In this document: piece by piece, positions 22,311-35,019 of the stretch
How the letters are laid out: the number at the start of each line of letters is the position of its first letter
Numbering within the stretch: the first letter of the stretch is position 1
NCBI RefSeq assembly: GCF_019112545.1
Contig: NW_025064910.1
Location: forward strand, 437,423-501,422
Length of the DNA stretch: 64,000 nt
Direction: 5' to 3'
Source: Guyanagaster necrorhizus
Taxonomy: Eukaryota; Basidiomycota; Agaricomycetes; Agaricales; Physalacriaceae
Notes under the pieces: model-generated
What the model was told of the DNA's origin: nothing
The model's input: the letters and a program-made list of their open reading frames with translations, nothing else
Databases searched by the model: none
Made by a program: the position numbers and the translations under genes

Positions 22311-24220
22311 TGGATATTGTAGGTGGTGTTTGATCATATAGAGAGAGTTGCCATTTGGCCAGAGCAAGTATAATCACTAAGAGCTCTTTGTCATAAATCT
22401 CATAGTTATGCTTTGTCATGATGAGCACTTTAGAGAGAAAGGCAATTGGTTGTCATTTCCTATCCTGTTCTTGAAATAATATGACACCTATAGCTCTTTT
22501 ACTTAAATCCACCTTAATTTGGAATTTCTCATTCTTAAATGGTATTGCAAGTATCACATCTTCTGCTAGTTGCCTTTTCAAGTTGTCAAATGCTGTCTGT
22601 TGAGCTAGTCCCTATGATCAGAGAGCATTGCCTGTTAGTTGAGTCATGAGTCAGATGATCTTGCTATAGTCTCTGATGAATTGATGATAGAAATTAGTAA
22701 AATCAAAGAATGACTGGAGTTCTTTCTTCTTTGTTAGTACCAGCCATTCTATCACTCCCACCACCTTTACTGGATTTATTCAGATGTTTTCTTTGCTGAT
22801 GATTACTTTGAGATACTCTGTTTTTAACACCTTGAACTTGCACTTCTCTGCTTTAAGGAATAGCTTGTGTCTTCTCATGAGAGTGAGCATCTGTTATATC
22901 AGGTGTCAGTGCTCCTCCTGGTCTTTAAACATGATGAGGATGTCATCAAGATAAATAATGGCTTTTTCAGTAGTGATAAGGTTCTTGAAGATGTTATTCA
23001 TCATCCTCTGGAAAGTTGCTAGAGAGTTGGTGAGTCCAAAGAATATTACTATTGGTTTAAAGAGTCTCTAGTTTGTTTAAAACACTGCTTTCCATTTTTT
23101 CTTCTCTTTAATTTGTATGTTGTTGTATCTCTAGCAGACATTGAGCTTTGAGTAATATCAGGCTCTCTGCAGCTTGTCCATGAGTTTGGAGATGAGAGAA
23201 AAGGGGTAGCAGTTTTTAATAGTCATATTATTGAGCTTATAGTAGTCTTAGATTGGTTGAAGCTTTCCATTCTTCTTTTTCATGAAGAAGAGAGAGGCCA
23301 TTGGGGACTTTGATGATCAGATGCATTCACTGAATAGGTTTTCTTTCAGAAACTTGTTAAGTTTCTGTTGTTTGAGATGACTGAGAGAATAGACTTTACA
23401 GTCTAGATTAGCATTCACATTCAGGATCAATTTGATTGTATGGTTTCATGGCTTCAGTTCTAGAAGCTTATCAAAGTTTTCCTTGTTGAAAAGATCCCAG
23501 TAGTTACATGTCTATTCAGGCACTATCTTCTCAAATATCTTTTCTTTCTTGGTGACATTAGCTTTCATAGTCAAGTTGTTTGTATAATATATAGCTAGTT
23601 CCATGTCTATAGCTAAGATGATTTTCTCTTCTTCTATTTTCTTATCTCATTGATTCTCTGGGTCTTTATTGGGTAATTTGAATGGGATTTTTTGACACTG
23701 GCAGTGAACAAAGATTATCCTTGTAATCTTCCAGTTGATTAGTGGATTGTGATAGATTAGCCAATCATATTCAAAGAAAATTTCCTTTATTCCAAGAACT
23801 GTGACTGCTAAGTTGATTCACTCTGAGTGATCTCCAATGGTTAATTGGAATTTGACATATTCAGTGATTGACCCTGCTTAGTTTTTTGTCTTATCAGCAT
23901 TATATACTGAAATTAGTGCTGCTATAGCTCAGATCAGTAGACCATGCTTGATGATGAAAGCATGATTAATCAAGCTGCCTATGCAACTGCTATTGATTAG
24001 AGCTGTGACAGTGAGTGTGGCACAGGTAGTGAGGATCTTGATTTAGACTCTAGTGATCCAAGTCATGTCCTGCTGTCTTTTGCTACTGAATGTATCTTTT
24101 TGGCTCTTATAGTTCATCTAATCATTTTAGAGCTTAGCATTTTTCAGCCATTCTCATGCTTTCTATTATGTTATTGATCACTTCTTCTGTCTTAGTTTAG
24201 TGTACCCAATTCTTGAGTAC
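22311..24220 (-). mobile_element. Element E2: RNase H - RT - protease fragment
   Basis: A second copy of pol begins abruptly with RNase H sequence near 22320. It continues through RT (YLDDILIMFKDQEEH near 22920-22970, both Asp kept) and protease (ALINSSCIGSLIN near 23985, catalytic Asp changed to Asn) towards the pol N-terminal region, until element F starts near 24223. Its missing gag and LTR may lie beyond the right edge of the window, on the far side of F. Whether E1 was inserted into E2 or joined to it by deletion cannot be told. Confidence 0.75.
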
Positions 24221-24222
24221 TG

Positions 24223-24577
24223 TGTCATGATTTTTGCCTTTAAATTATGATCTGCCAATGCTTAGTAAGCAGATGCTTATCAATCCCAACCCTAGACCAA
24301 CCTTACAAAAGATGATGAAGATCTAATGACACTATAGCTATGCCTTATTCATTGATACATAATAAGATGACAAGAAACAATATGATAACTATCACTATCT
24401 TATATTTTGAACATAATAAGAACTGTAGTATATGGAAAACTCACTATAGCAATAGTATAGCAGAGTGACAATAATAAACAAAAGCAAGAGCACAGTCATT
24501 GTTATCCCAGACAATGAGCAGAGAGCATAGAATGTAGACAATAGTTGCCTATAGGATATAGAGTTCTTTAGACAGTA
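24223..24577 (+). repeat. F 5' LTR, upstream part
   Basis: Sequence unlike the neighbouring E2 pol begins TGTCATGATTTTTGCC and ends TTCTTTAGACAGTA. Joined to 61824 it restores CAGTATTTAAGG, the TATA-like box that G and Y place about 34 nt before the self-priming sequence. A minus-strand open frame (24395-24598) with a hydrophobic stretch lies within the LTR and is not a gene. Confidence 0.65.
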
Positions 24578-24954
24578 TATTAAGCCTAAGTCACACATGA
24601 TCTAAACACATGATAAACCAATGCTATATAGAGTTCATACAGTCACATCAGAGTTTACTATATGTGTCTATTGATCAAATGCTTCAAGACCAGTAAATAG
24701 CCAGCTTGAGATAAAGTGGTAGAAGAATAAACTTTAGCTTAAAGCTGAGTATCTACAGTGAGAGCTACACTACTTATATACTGTTCATTGGCTAGGTAAA
24801 AATATATCTACTAATTATGCATTTTTGAGCTACTGTGCTTTCTGTCTTTAAGTATTATTACTGTTCACAAAAAAGTATTGTCTGTTGTTGAGAGCATCAT
24901 TGTGTGTTGAAGGACAATAGCTGACTTTGCCTATTATGGTGACTAAGCAGATCC
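24578..24954 (-). repeat. D 3' LTR, truncated by an internal deletion
   Basis: Begins TATTAAGCCTAAG (from TGTTAAGCC). Compared with 61360-61818 the last ~80 bp are missing: GACTAAGCAGATCC is followed directly by the polypurine-side sequence CTCTTAAGACCATCATTCTG. Confidence 0.82.
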
Positions 24955-25206
24955 TCTCTCCTCTTAAGACCATCATTCTGATGGCTTAATTTAGAGAGTT
25001 CATAGTTCTGTATAGCATTATCAGCAGTTATATATTGTTCATTGACCTATTGGTTAGATTCAGAGCTATAGCCCTTTCAACTGACCAAGTAGTCAACTGT
25101 CATATGGGTGCCACCACTTTAGGCATAGACCTCACATAGTTTGTGATAGAGAACTTGATCAACCTTATATTGCTTTTTGTTGTCAATTAGTTCTAGCTCA
25201 AGAGAG
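24955..25206 (-). pseudogene. D pol, C-terminal (chromodomain) piece
   Basis: The minus strand reads towards the 3' LTR with chromodomain features (VDYLVS-like, ES-NQW) and ends YELSKLS. It is two bases out of step with the YELSLN ending of G and Y. It is continuous with 35020 once element C and one GAGAG copy are removed. Confidence 0.7.
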
Positions 25207-25722
25207 TGTTAAGCCCAAATTTCATGTGACTATCAACATGTGATAAACTGTTCAGAACCTTACACTTCAGGTTATACTGACAGGGTTCACTGATATGTTA
25301 ATAGAGTTGTGTAGTCAAGGCATTGCAAGTCACTCCAGAGTAGATGGTGAAGAATAAACTTTAGCTTAATGCTAGGGTTACTACAGTGAAAACTATGCTA
25401 CTTAAATACTGTTTCATTATCAGGCTATTAATAAACATTCACAAAAGATATTATCTGTCATAGAGCTGTTATCCCTGCTGTTGCCAGGCTTTCCACAAAA
25501 GCTGTTGTCTTGCTGTTATGCTGTTACTGCTGCATGGCAGTTTAATGACAAAAGGAGTATTGTCTCTCCCTTCACAGCACACAGCAGTGCAATATGACAA
25601 TGACTGACTGGACTGCTGACTAAGTCTTCTCACAGTCCTAAGTGCTGGCCTAAGCACCCTGACTAGGCAGAGATAGGGGTTATTCAAGGAAAAAGAAAAA
25701 AGAATAAGGAAAAATCATAATA
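25207..25722 (-). repeat. C 3' LTR
   Basis: Runs TGTTAAGCCCAAATTTC to CATAATA (CA changed to TA). Contains TTAGCTTAATGCT, matching the C-specific PBS. Confidence 0.9.
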
Positions 25723-25812
25723 TTACCCCCTCTTTAAGATTATTATCCTGATGGCTTAATTAGAGATAAGTCATCATATCCTCTGCTGATGGTCTGCATC
25801 CACTTTATTGAT

Positions 25813-28800
25813 TCATTGTTTATAGTCATGGATCACTTCCTCTATGTTCATGTATTTCTTGTTGACCCATTGGTTTGATTCTGGTCCATAGTCTTTCCAA
25901 CTGACTAGGTAGTCAACTGTCATCATCATTCCACCACCACATGCTCTAACTTTACATAGTTTGTGGTTTAGCACTTTGTTGATTTCATAATATTCTTCAT
26001 CATCGATGAGTTCTGATGGTGGAGGCAGTGGTCATTTTTGGTTTAGAAAGGCTGATGCAATGTATAGTGTTAATAATATTTTGTTAAAAACATTATGGAT
26101 TTTCCAAGTTGTTGGTAATTGCAGCTTGTAAGCAGAGTTGCTAATTTTAGTGATGACTTTGAAAGATTCTGTTCATTTGTCTGCCAATTTCTGTTTTAGA
26201 TATGGGAGGTGTAGGTTTGTTGTATCCAGCCAAACCTTGTCATTGACTGCATAGTTATATGCAGGCTGCCAGTGCTTGTCATACTGTTTCTTCATGGTTA
26301 AGGCAGCTTTTTTGAGAGCCATCTTTATTTCTTCATGGATTTTTGCCATTGTTGTTGTAAAATCCATTGACACTGATATCATTATGTGTACCCATTTACT
26401 TTGTGCAACTAGTGGGTTTCATCCATAGTTGATAAAGAAAGGTGTTTTGCCAGTCACTGAGTGAACCCTGTTGTTATGTTGGAAGGTGGCTAATACTAGC
26501 CATTCAGTCCAATCATCTTATTGATAGTTGATGAAAAGTCAGAGATACTTTTCAATTTCTTGGTTCACCTGCTTTGTTTGGCTGTCTGTCTGAGGGTGAT
26601 GTGCCATTGAGGCATTTCACTTGATATTGAGGAGTTGGTACAAATCATCCAAGAACTTAGACACAAATTGTGGTCCCCTATCTGAAATTACTATCTGAGG
26701 CATGCTATACTTTGCATAAATCTCATCTCATAGTATTTTTATCTATTCTTTTGATGTTAATTTGGTTGAGCAGGTGATTGGGATGATCACCTTTGAGAAG
26801 CAATCAACTATAATGATGATCATATTATAGCCATCACTTTCAGGAAGTCTGGTTATCATATCCACTGAGATATGGGTCCATAGTGATGAAGGGACCTCAT
26901 TTGGGTGAAGTGAGGCTGCTTTTGGTTGTATTGAAGCTTTGCCATACTGACAAATCTCACAAGCCTTGACATATCAGGTGATATCATGGTCTATTTTCAG
27001 CCACCAATATTCTCTCAAGACTATTTTCTTTGTTTTAGTGATTCCAGGGTGCCCAGCAGTTGCATGATTATGACAGATGGTGATGATATCACTATGAAGC
27101 CCTTGATCTCTTGGAATATAGATTCACCCATTATAGCAGATCAACCCCCCTTCTTTCTTTAGTCTCCTCTCATGGTTGAGTGATAGAGCAATTCTTTGAT
27201 CCCACTTATAGGAATCTCTGATAATGCTCTTGATGTGTTTATGCATCTCTTCTTCCATGGGCATAATCATGACACAAAAGAGTTCTGGTTGTAGGAGTAT
27301 GACTTTCTTATTGTTGTCTCCTCTCTGGTTGTGGTCAGCCCTCTGGCTGAGGAAGTCAGCCTTCTTGTTTGCTGCACCAGCCTTATAGTGTAGCATGTAT
27401 TCATATTGTGATAATTCTGTAACCCACTGGGCTTGTCAGTGATTAAGTTTTTATGGAAGGTGGAAGTATCAGAGGTTCTGATGATCTGTCCAGATCTTGA
27501 AGGTCTGAACTGCTCCAATGAGATAATGCTGCCATTCAGCAAGAGCAAGCATTATAGTGAGAAGTTCTTTGTCATAGATTTTATAGTTGTGCTCTGTAAC
27601 AGTGAGTGCCTTTGACATAAAGGTGACTGGCTGCTATTTGCCATCTTGTTCTTGTGAAAGAACCACTCTAATAACACCTTCACTGGAGTTGGCTTCCACT
27701 CTGAATTTCCCATCCTGGTTTGGTATGACCAGGATGACATCTTTGGCCAATCGGCATTTGAGATCATCAAATGCCACCTGTTGAGAGATTCTCCAAGTCC
27801 ATGGGGAATTCCTGGTCAATTGCATCATGGGTTGGACTATTTTGCTGTGGTCCTGGATGAACCATCAGTAGAAGTTGGTGAATCCAAGGAATGATTGCAA
27901 TTTCTTTTTCTTCATTGGTTCCAGCCACTCAGTTACTCCTGCCACCTTGACAGGATCCATCCTGATTCTTCCTTCACTGATAATGACTCTGAGGTATTCA
28001 GTTTCTAATATCTCAAACTTGTATTTTTCAGCCTTGAGGAAAAGTTTGTGCTTTCTCATCAGGACTAGTACCTGGTATACTAGCCATCAGTGTTCTTTCT
28101 TGGATTTGGACATAATGAGAATATCATCCAAATAAATCATAACCTTCTCTGTGACAATGAGATCTTTGAAGATGTCATTCATCATCCACTGGAAGGTAGC
28201 CAGCAAATTGGTGAGTCCAAAGAACATAACTGTCAGTTCAAACAAACTGCAGTTAGTTTGAAAAGTGGCCTTCCATTCATCACCTTCTTTGATGTGCACA
28301 TTGTTGTACCCCCACTGAACATCCAATTTGGTATAGTATTTGGTGCCTCAGAGTTTGTCCATTAACTCTAAGATTAAAGAAAGCAGGTAACAATTCTTGA
28401 TTATCATTTCATTGAGCTTCTGATAATCCTGTACTGGTTGGAGTTTTCTGTCCTTCTTTTTGATAAAGAAGAAGAGGGATGCCATTGGAGACTTTGATAG
28501 CCAGATCCTTCCACTGGATAAATTCTCATTGAGAAATTTGTCCAATTCCTGTTGTTTATTGTTGCTAAGTGGATAGCACTTGCAATCCAGATTGGCATTT
28601 GTGTTGGAAATCAATTCTATAGTATGGTCCCAAGATTTTAGATCAGGTAATTTGTCAAAGCTTTTCTTGTTGAATAAGTCTCAAAAGTCCTGTGCTCATT
28701 CAGGTATGATCTCTTTGAATGTCTTTTTCTCTTTGTCAGTATTGGTTTTTGCTGCTAGATCATTAGCATAGTGGATGGCTCAGATGTGAATGGCCTTTTG

Positions 28801-29795
28801 TATGTTAATAGTGAGAATTGTCTCACCATCCTCTATTTCTTTGTCCCACTGATCTTTGGAGTCTTCATCCAGTAGTTCAAATGGAATCTTCTGGCAATGA
28901 CATTGAGCAAAAATAATATGGCTGGTTTTCCAATTGATTAGCAGATTATGCTGAATCAGCCAATCATGACCAAGGAATATTTTCTTGGTTCCTAGGTCAG
29001 TTACTGCCAGATTGATCTATTCTGAATGATCTCCAATAGTGAGCCTAAGCTCAACATATTCAGTGATTAAACCAGCTTGGTTCTTTGTTCTGTCCACATT
29101 ATATATGAGAATCAGAGTGGCTGTTGCTCAAGTTGGAAGTCTATGCTTGTCAATAAAGGCTTGGTTGATCGAGCTTCCTGTGCACCCACTATCAATTAGT
29201 GTCATGACCATATAGATACTATGAGACATGAGAGTCTCTATTCAGGCTTTGGCCAGCAGGTCTTGGCCCAAGGTCTTGGATCATCAGATAAACTTTCACA
29301 GTCCATGCAGTTCATTGAGCCATTCTAGGGCTCAACATTGTTCAGCTTCTTGCATTCCAGTAATCATATCATTGATCACCTCCTCAGCTCAGATCTTATG
29401 TATCCAATTCTTGAGTATGGCCTTTGCTGCTACTTCATTTTTTACATCCTTGATGGCTCACCAGATCTATTCTGTGTCGAACGGTTTTAGCCAACCAATA
29501 GAACCCTCTGCTTCTGTTCAGCTCATAGGCATTTGAGTCTGTTTTGGAGATTTAGTTTGGCAAACTGTTGATGATGACATATCTTTGGGGCTCTCTGCCT
29601 CTCTTTAGCTCTTCATCAGTGCTTGAGTTATTAAGGTTGGGTTCTTAGGCAATTCATGTTCATGAGTAATAAGGTTGGGTATATTTGAATGCATAATTTA
29701 GGCATAGAAGGCACTACAGAGAAAGAATTGTCAGTCTGTCCAGCAGCTTGTGACCTATTACTTGTGTTCTTGACTGAATTAGTGGAATTGCTTAC
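25813..29795 (-). pseudogene. C pol: protease to chromodomain
   Basis: Readable parts: protease TLIDSGCTGSSINQAF near 29170-29215; RT 27865-28614 with KLDVQWGYNNVHIKEGDEWK-like sequence and YLDDILIMSKSKKEH near 28090-28140; RNase H 27300-27830; integrase about 26050-27000; chromodomain about 25830-26020 ending IHDYKQ-TGA at 25813. RT to integrase are in one frame. A frameshift must lie between about 28615 and 29790, because the start would be in the -1 frame of gag. Stops are scattered throughout. Confidence 0.85.
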
Positions 29796-31639
29796 TGTTT
29801 GGCCTCACCTTTTACCTCCTTGGCCTTATTGTCTTGGCTGAGATCTTGTTCCTCTTTCATCAGTTTGGCAATTTGCACCTGTATATCTTCTTGAGTGCAC
29901 TTGTTCTTCTTCTGCAGGCAGTTCCTTGCCATATGGCTCTTCTGCTCACAATTGAAGCACTTTCCCCCTTTCTTGAGGTGATCCACATCCATTGGCTTAT
30001 CTGTTTCAGTATATATTATGCCTGTACTGGTTTGCTTCTTAGCATATTGAGAAGTTGGGGCTGAGCCACCAGGCTTAGAGGGTGTGGTTGCATTAGAGAT
30101 AGAGGGCTTCCAGCCCTGTCCCTGGTTCTTGTGTCCATCCCATGATATAGTGAATGACTCTGCCTTCTGCCACTGTCATTCTTGCCACATAATAATGATT
30201 CTGGTCTTTCACCCATCATAGCTGACTGGAATACTGTGTCTGAGGTCTGAGATGGTCTTGAGGTAAGAAGGCAGCAGTTCCCTCTTCATATATTTGACCA
30301 TTCACCCCATGTCAGCTGTGTCTTCTCATACCCCAGCAAGTTTACCAAGTCATTCCAACTCATTGAAGTAGTCGGTGGCTGCTTTATTGCCCATCTTGTA
30401 GTCTTTCATCTTTTGTTTATGGACTTTCTGGACAGCTGAATCTGTGAATTTATCATGGATCATTTGTTTGAATACTGACCATGAGAGATATTGGTGGTGT
30501 TGTCATGTGGTTGACCAGAATGTGGGAGCCAGAAGAACCCACCAAGTTTTTGCCTTGTCCTTCAGGTAGATCAAGGCATATGTTACCTTATATATATTCA
30601 GCAGAAAATACAAGGCAAATACTTGAAAGTATTGATTGCAGTTCATGAGAAATCAATCAATATCATCAGATGCTCCTTTGAAGGAGAGAGGTTCATGTAT
30701 AAGATTTGGTTTAACATTTAGAATTTGTGCCTTAGAATCAAGGGGAGGCATTGGGTTTGGGGGTTCATCCCCTGGTGGGCCCACCCATCCTGATGGTGGA
30801 CTGGAGAATGAATGAAGGGACCCATCATTGGTGACAGGACTTCCTGATGAAGGAGGTTCCTTTTGCATGATACACCTATTCTGAATGGTTCAGCCCTGGG
30901 CTGTAGCTTTAGGATCATCCTCTTCTGGGGCCTTTAGAGTCACTGGAGCAGCCCCACTGCTTTCAGCTTCATCAGATGGTGGCTGTCCAGCAAATGGTTG
31001 CTGAATCAGCATTCTCCATGAGTTTGGATAGCAACTGCTCAGCTGCAGTCAATAATGAGACAGCCAAGATGCCATGCTACATATGGCTGATGTGGTGAGT
31101 GAGTATCTTGATGATGCCATTCAGATTGTCAGCATAGTATATGCTGATTTGGGTGGCATCACACTCAGTGTCCATGGCTTGGGTGCCATCCTTCTGCCAT
31201 ACCTCAGCTTGTATAGCAGTAACAGTCTCATCTGATAATGTAAATATCTTTGATTAAAATTGACAATGGTCTGCTTGGTGGCCACATGTTGTAAAATCTC
31301 CTCTTGCTCAATAGTGTTGGCAGAGGTATATCTTTGTCCTAAGGATGATCTTAACCAAAGATCATCCCTCCATAATTTGGCTACCTGCTCCTGGTACAGC
31401 CAAATAAATTCCTCTTCATGCATCTCACATGCCTTCTGTCATAATTCCTCCTCTGTTGGGTGTTTTTCAAATACTTGTCCCTATTCAAAAAGGAGGTCCC
31501 TGACTTCCCTGTCAGAGTTCTCCTTCTTGGCCTCATCATCTGTGTCAGTTGTCTCCTCTTTCTTGGGAAGGAAACTGTCACATAGGTCAAAGTCCTCTGA
31601 TGCAACCATACTAGAGCTGCATACTGGTTCCAGCATCAT
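29792..31639 (-). pseudogene. C gag
   Basis: A 616-codon frame in constant phase from ATG-ATG at 31639 to TAA at 29792. Contains the acidic segment KKEETTDTDDEAKKENSD, the capsid-like HEPLSFKGASDDID near 30660-30700, and the zinc knuckle CFNCEQKSHMARNC near 29930-29970. Contains stops. The +1 relation to ORF1 and the ATG-ATG start match element A. Confidence 0.82.
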
Positions 31640-31647
31640 CAGATCCA

Positions 31648-34444
31648 AGTCAAAGAGTAAGCTCCTGCTCAGACTGCTCTTTCTCAACTCTTTCTCTTGC
31701 TGCTGCTGCTGCTATTGCTCTGTGATACTGGTAGAAGTTTCAATAGAACTTTGGCTGAAGGAAGAGGGCAGCAAAGTTTCCATCAAGAAACCACCATATA
31801 TCACCTGTGGGGTCAATGTGCTCTTTGTTCCCTCCAACCATCTCTTGCTCTGACAGTATTCCATCTCTCTGGATAGAGATATCATCAGTCTCTGCAATAA
31901 TATCAGTTCCATATGATAATAGGCAGTCATTGTTGAGGTGCATCGACTCTCTAGAGGAGCTATCTGTGACTCCTGCAACTAGTCTGGTCCAGGGGTTGGA
32001 CTCAGTGGCAGGAGTGGTGGATTCTCAGAATGGAGAGTCAGAAGTGCTGTTGGTTGTGATACTGACAAGCATGTTGGTGAGGCAGGAGCTCTCAGAGCCC
32101 CCTCTCCTGTCTTGTGCTGATGTGCTTGGTAACAGCTAAATGACTAAGAGAAGTGACTGAGGAATGAACTCTCAAACACCAACATCTAACCACTCAATAC
32201 ACAATCACCAAATATAGTTGAGGTCGGTTGTTTTGAGTATGATAGAAGCACTCTTGCAGTCTTAAGTAAAATCAAAGAAACAGTCAATAAAGACAGTTAT
32301 TTAACTCTATCTTGCTTTCAAAGATACAATACTCATGAGAGTAGTTTATAGCAATGTTTAAGTATAATTAGGACTTAGAATCAATGCTAAATTGTGCTCC
32401 AAATCAACTTAGAATATTCTGAAACCCAATAAACTCCAAAACCCAAATACTAAGTCTATCAAGCACTTAGGCTTGACTAGCTGCACTCTTGGCTGGCTAG
32501 CAGTCCTCAAAACTGAAGAACTTGTATTCTGATGCCAAAACCCTTATAGTTTGGAACCCAAATTAATCCAAAACCCAAAATACAGTTATTATTCCAATCC
32601 AATCCTCTCTAAGTGACAAAGCAACTTAAATAAATCACTAAGTCAAAGCAGAACTCAAAATCCTTTATCTCAGAGATCAGCTACAGTGGGCTAGAAGGTC
32701 TGAATGTGGGGGTGGGTCGCTTGCTTGCTATTTCCCCCTCATTCCCTTCTTTTATACATCAACAACAGGTACAGAATCTATAAATAAAGCATTCAAAATA
32801 ATATTTCTCCTATTTAAAGCGGAATCACACTATTATTCTGGAATGGCGGCACTCCTGGACTCCCCTAGGCTTGCCCAGACCTGCCTGGCCACTGCACAGC
32901 TTTATTTTAAGCCTACAGTGCCTGTAGGTACCTAACTCCTTTCTGTCTACTCAAAGTTTTAATCCTCTGAGTTATTCTTAGTAGCTTGATTGATCAGGCC
33001 CAGTCAGGCCTGGTCAACTAGTCCTATCCACTCTATTCCTCTCAATTCTAAGTCCCTTAGATCACCTGATACCTAGAAAATTTAGACTTAGGCATTTGAG
33101 TCAAAACTCACAGTGCTAGCTACAGATCATTGGGTCTCACTTCTTACTGCTCCTAGATGATGCTATCTCTACTCAATACTCCACAACTGGCTATAGTATT
33201 ATACCTCTAGCTGTCTTAGAATATACTCATCTTAGTGGCATGTAGAATTGGCCCCATTTGAGGTACCATTTCTAAGTCCAACTTGGACTTAGTATTTTCC
33301 AAGGTGTGGTGCTAAACTTTTCTAAGTTCAAACTTGACTTAGGATTTTTATCCTTAGGCCATGTTATTTTACAAAGTCCCTTTTGGACTTAATATTGGTG
33401 ACTAGCATGACTATCAGCTTGGAGCCTCAGCCATAGTCCTCTACTGGCTAATGATTCTCAGTTACTAGCATATTCTAGTGTGTTATGCAGAATTTGCAAA
33501 TTATAAGGCTGGATATGTAGCCTGCATATCAGTGCTCAGAGATACCACCTGAAGAGAGCATTCTCTTGAGCAGCCTGCTGGCTGATACATGCCTGCTCCT
33601 TGACATACTCAGCAAGGAATTGAGGAGGTTGAATGTCATCCTCTGGGATGACTGGAGTGATATTTAAGGTTGGTTGTATTAGTCATAATACCTCTGGATG
33701 GCATCTCAGTGGGCTCATTATTTGGTCTCCTTTGCTTCACTCCAGTCGACTAGCCTCTCTGGCTGCAGCTTGCTAGTACTGGAGCTCATTTCTGTCATTG
33801 TCATCAAAGAATGGGTCAGGACTACTGACTCTAGTTTCTCTCTGACCAGAACTCCTGCTTTATGCCAATGTGGTATGTTGGGATCTCTGGCCTGTGGTAT
33901 TTCTAGTGCTTGAAGCCACCTGAATGACATCAAGAGAGTCTCTAGCATAGTGCCCAATGCTGGGCTCAGAGATGATAGTCATTGTCCTTGTTGCAAGGAT
34001 GTCATGCTTGAGAGGTGGGTTGAGGGTGTCAGGTTGAGGTCATTGAAACCCTATAGCCCAAGGGTTTGTAGAGCCTCAGACAACTGCTGTCAGAGGTCAT
34101 AGGGGGTAGATATGTTGCTGCTGCTGCTGCTTCTCTTCTCTAAAATGCTCTTCAGTCAGGCTCCTAAGGATGACTTCAGGACTGTTCTCTTCTGTGAGAT
34201 GGAAGGACTGTCAGGCAGAGGCAGAGATGTTGTAGAGAGAGAGGTCTGGCATGACATTGCATAGGATTATGCAAATATATTGGAACTCTTGATAGTGACA
34301 AATTGTCCAGGTGGTAATTGATTGGTGTCTATGATACAGCTGTATGATCACCAATAAGCCTATCAGCATTCCGATCAAGGAAGCAAGAAGTTCAAAGAAC
34401 TCATGGGTAAAGTTTGAATCAGAAGGGTTAAGCACAGGGGGCAT
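31648..34444 (-). pseudogene. C ORF1, interrupted by a solo LTR
   Basis: Starts at ATG 34444 with MPPVLNPSDSN, FTHEFFELLASLIGMLIGLL and VIIQL, which contains a membrane-spanning segment. It continues with YQEFQ, NVMPDLSLYNI, poly-Gln (near 34120), ARDSLDVIQVAS and TRVSSPDPFFDDNDR up to about 33540. After the solo LTR it resumes with SNPWTRLVAGV, LNNDCLLSYGTDI and IAETDDIS. The end is uncertain, since a CGA-to-TGA change near 31650 stops it before the gag overlap seen in A and Y. The stretch of poly-Ala/Glu (AIAAAAARERVEKEQSEQE) comes from a CAG-type repeat. Confidence 0.72.
32127..33531. repeat. Solo LTR (1405 bp) inside C ORF1
   Basis: Begins TGGTAACAGC and ends GCATATCA, and is flanked by GTGCT on both sides (32122-32126 and 33532-33536). 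The adjoining sequences are ORF1 of element C. It has no coding frames. TG...CA ends, the 5-bp duplication and the lack of genes fit a solo LTR of another retrotransposon family. The orientation is unknown. Confidence 0.7.
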
Positions 34445-34485
34445 TCAGTTCCTCAGCACAATTGGGCTTGAGGAAGAGAATGATA

Positions 34486-34498
34486 AGCATTAAGCTAA
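34486..34498 (-). promoter_or_regulatory. C primer-binding site
   Basis: The minus strand reads TTAGCTTAATGCT, exactly complementary to the LTR sequence at 34654-34666. Both members differ from the A/Y pair at the same four central positions, so the pairing co-varies. Confidence 0.7.
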
Positions 34499-34499
34499 T

Positions 34500-35014
34500 T
34501 ATTAAGCCCAAATTCCATATGACTATTAACATGTGATAAACTGTTCAGAACCTTACACTTCAGATTATACTGACAGAGTTCACTGATGTGTTAATAGAGT
34601 TGTATAGTCAAGGTGTTGCAAGTCACTTGAGAGTAAATGGTGAAGAATAAACTTTAGCTTAATGCTGGGGTTACTACAGTGAAAACTATGCTACTTAAAT
34701 ACTGTTTTATTATTGGATTATTAATAAACATTCACAAAAGATATTATCTATCATAAAGCTGTTACCTCTGCTGTTGCCAGGCTTTTCACAAAAGCTGTTG
34801 TCTTGCTGTTGTGCTGTTACTGCTGCATGGCAGTTTAATGACAAAAGGAGTATTGTCTCTCCCTTCACAGCATACAGCAGCACAATATGATAATGACTGA
34901 CTGGACTGCTGACTAAGTCTTCCCACAATCCTAAGTGCTGGCCTAAGCACTCTGACTAGGCAGAGATAGAGGTTATTCAAGAAAAAAAAAAAGAAATAAG
35001 GAAAAATCATAACA
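34500..35014 (-). repeat. C 5' LTR
   Basis: Runs TATTAAGCCCAAATTCC (TG changed to TA) to CATAACA. Pairs with 25207-25722. Confidence 0.9.
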
Positions 35015-35019
35015 GAGAG

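Larger units (their letters stand above)
25207..35014 (-). mobile_element. Element C: complete Ty3/gypsy element with a solo LTR inside
   Basis: The LTRs at 25207-25722 and 34500-35014 are flanked by GAGAG (25202-25206 and 35015-35019). The interior on the minus strand holds ORF1, gag and pol. It is closely related to element A (same LTR architecture, same ORF1 motifs) but more decayed. A 1405-bp solo LTR (32127-33531) sits in its ORF1. C itself interrupts the pol gene of element D. Confidence 0.92.

Noticed and set aside
24395..24598. A minus-strand frame with a hydrophobic stretch that resembles ORF1.
   Set aside because: It lies in the F LTR and crosses the D LTR boundary, with none of the ORF1 motifs.
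31260..31853. A 197-residue open frame on the plus strand.
   Set aside because: It is antisense to gag and ORF1 of element C; it has low-complexity Ser/Cys runs and no counterpart in the other elements.
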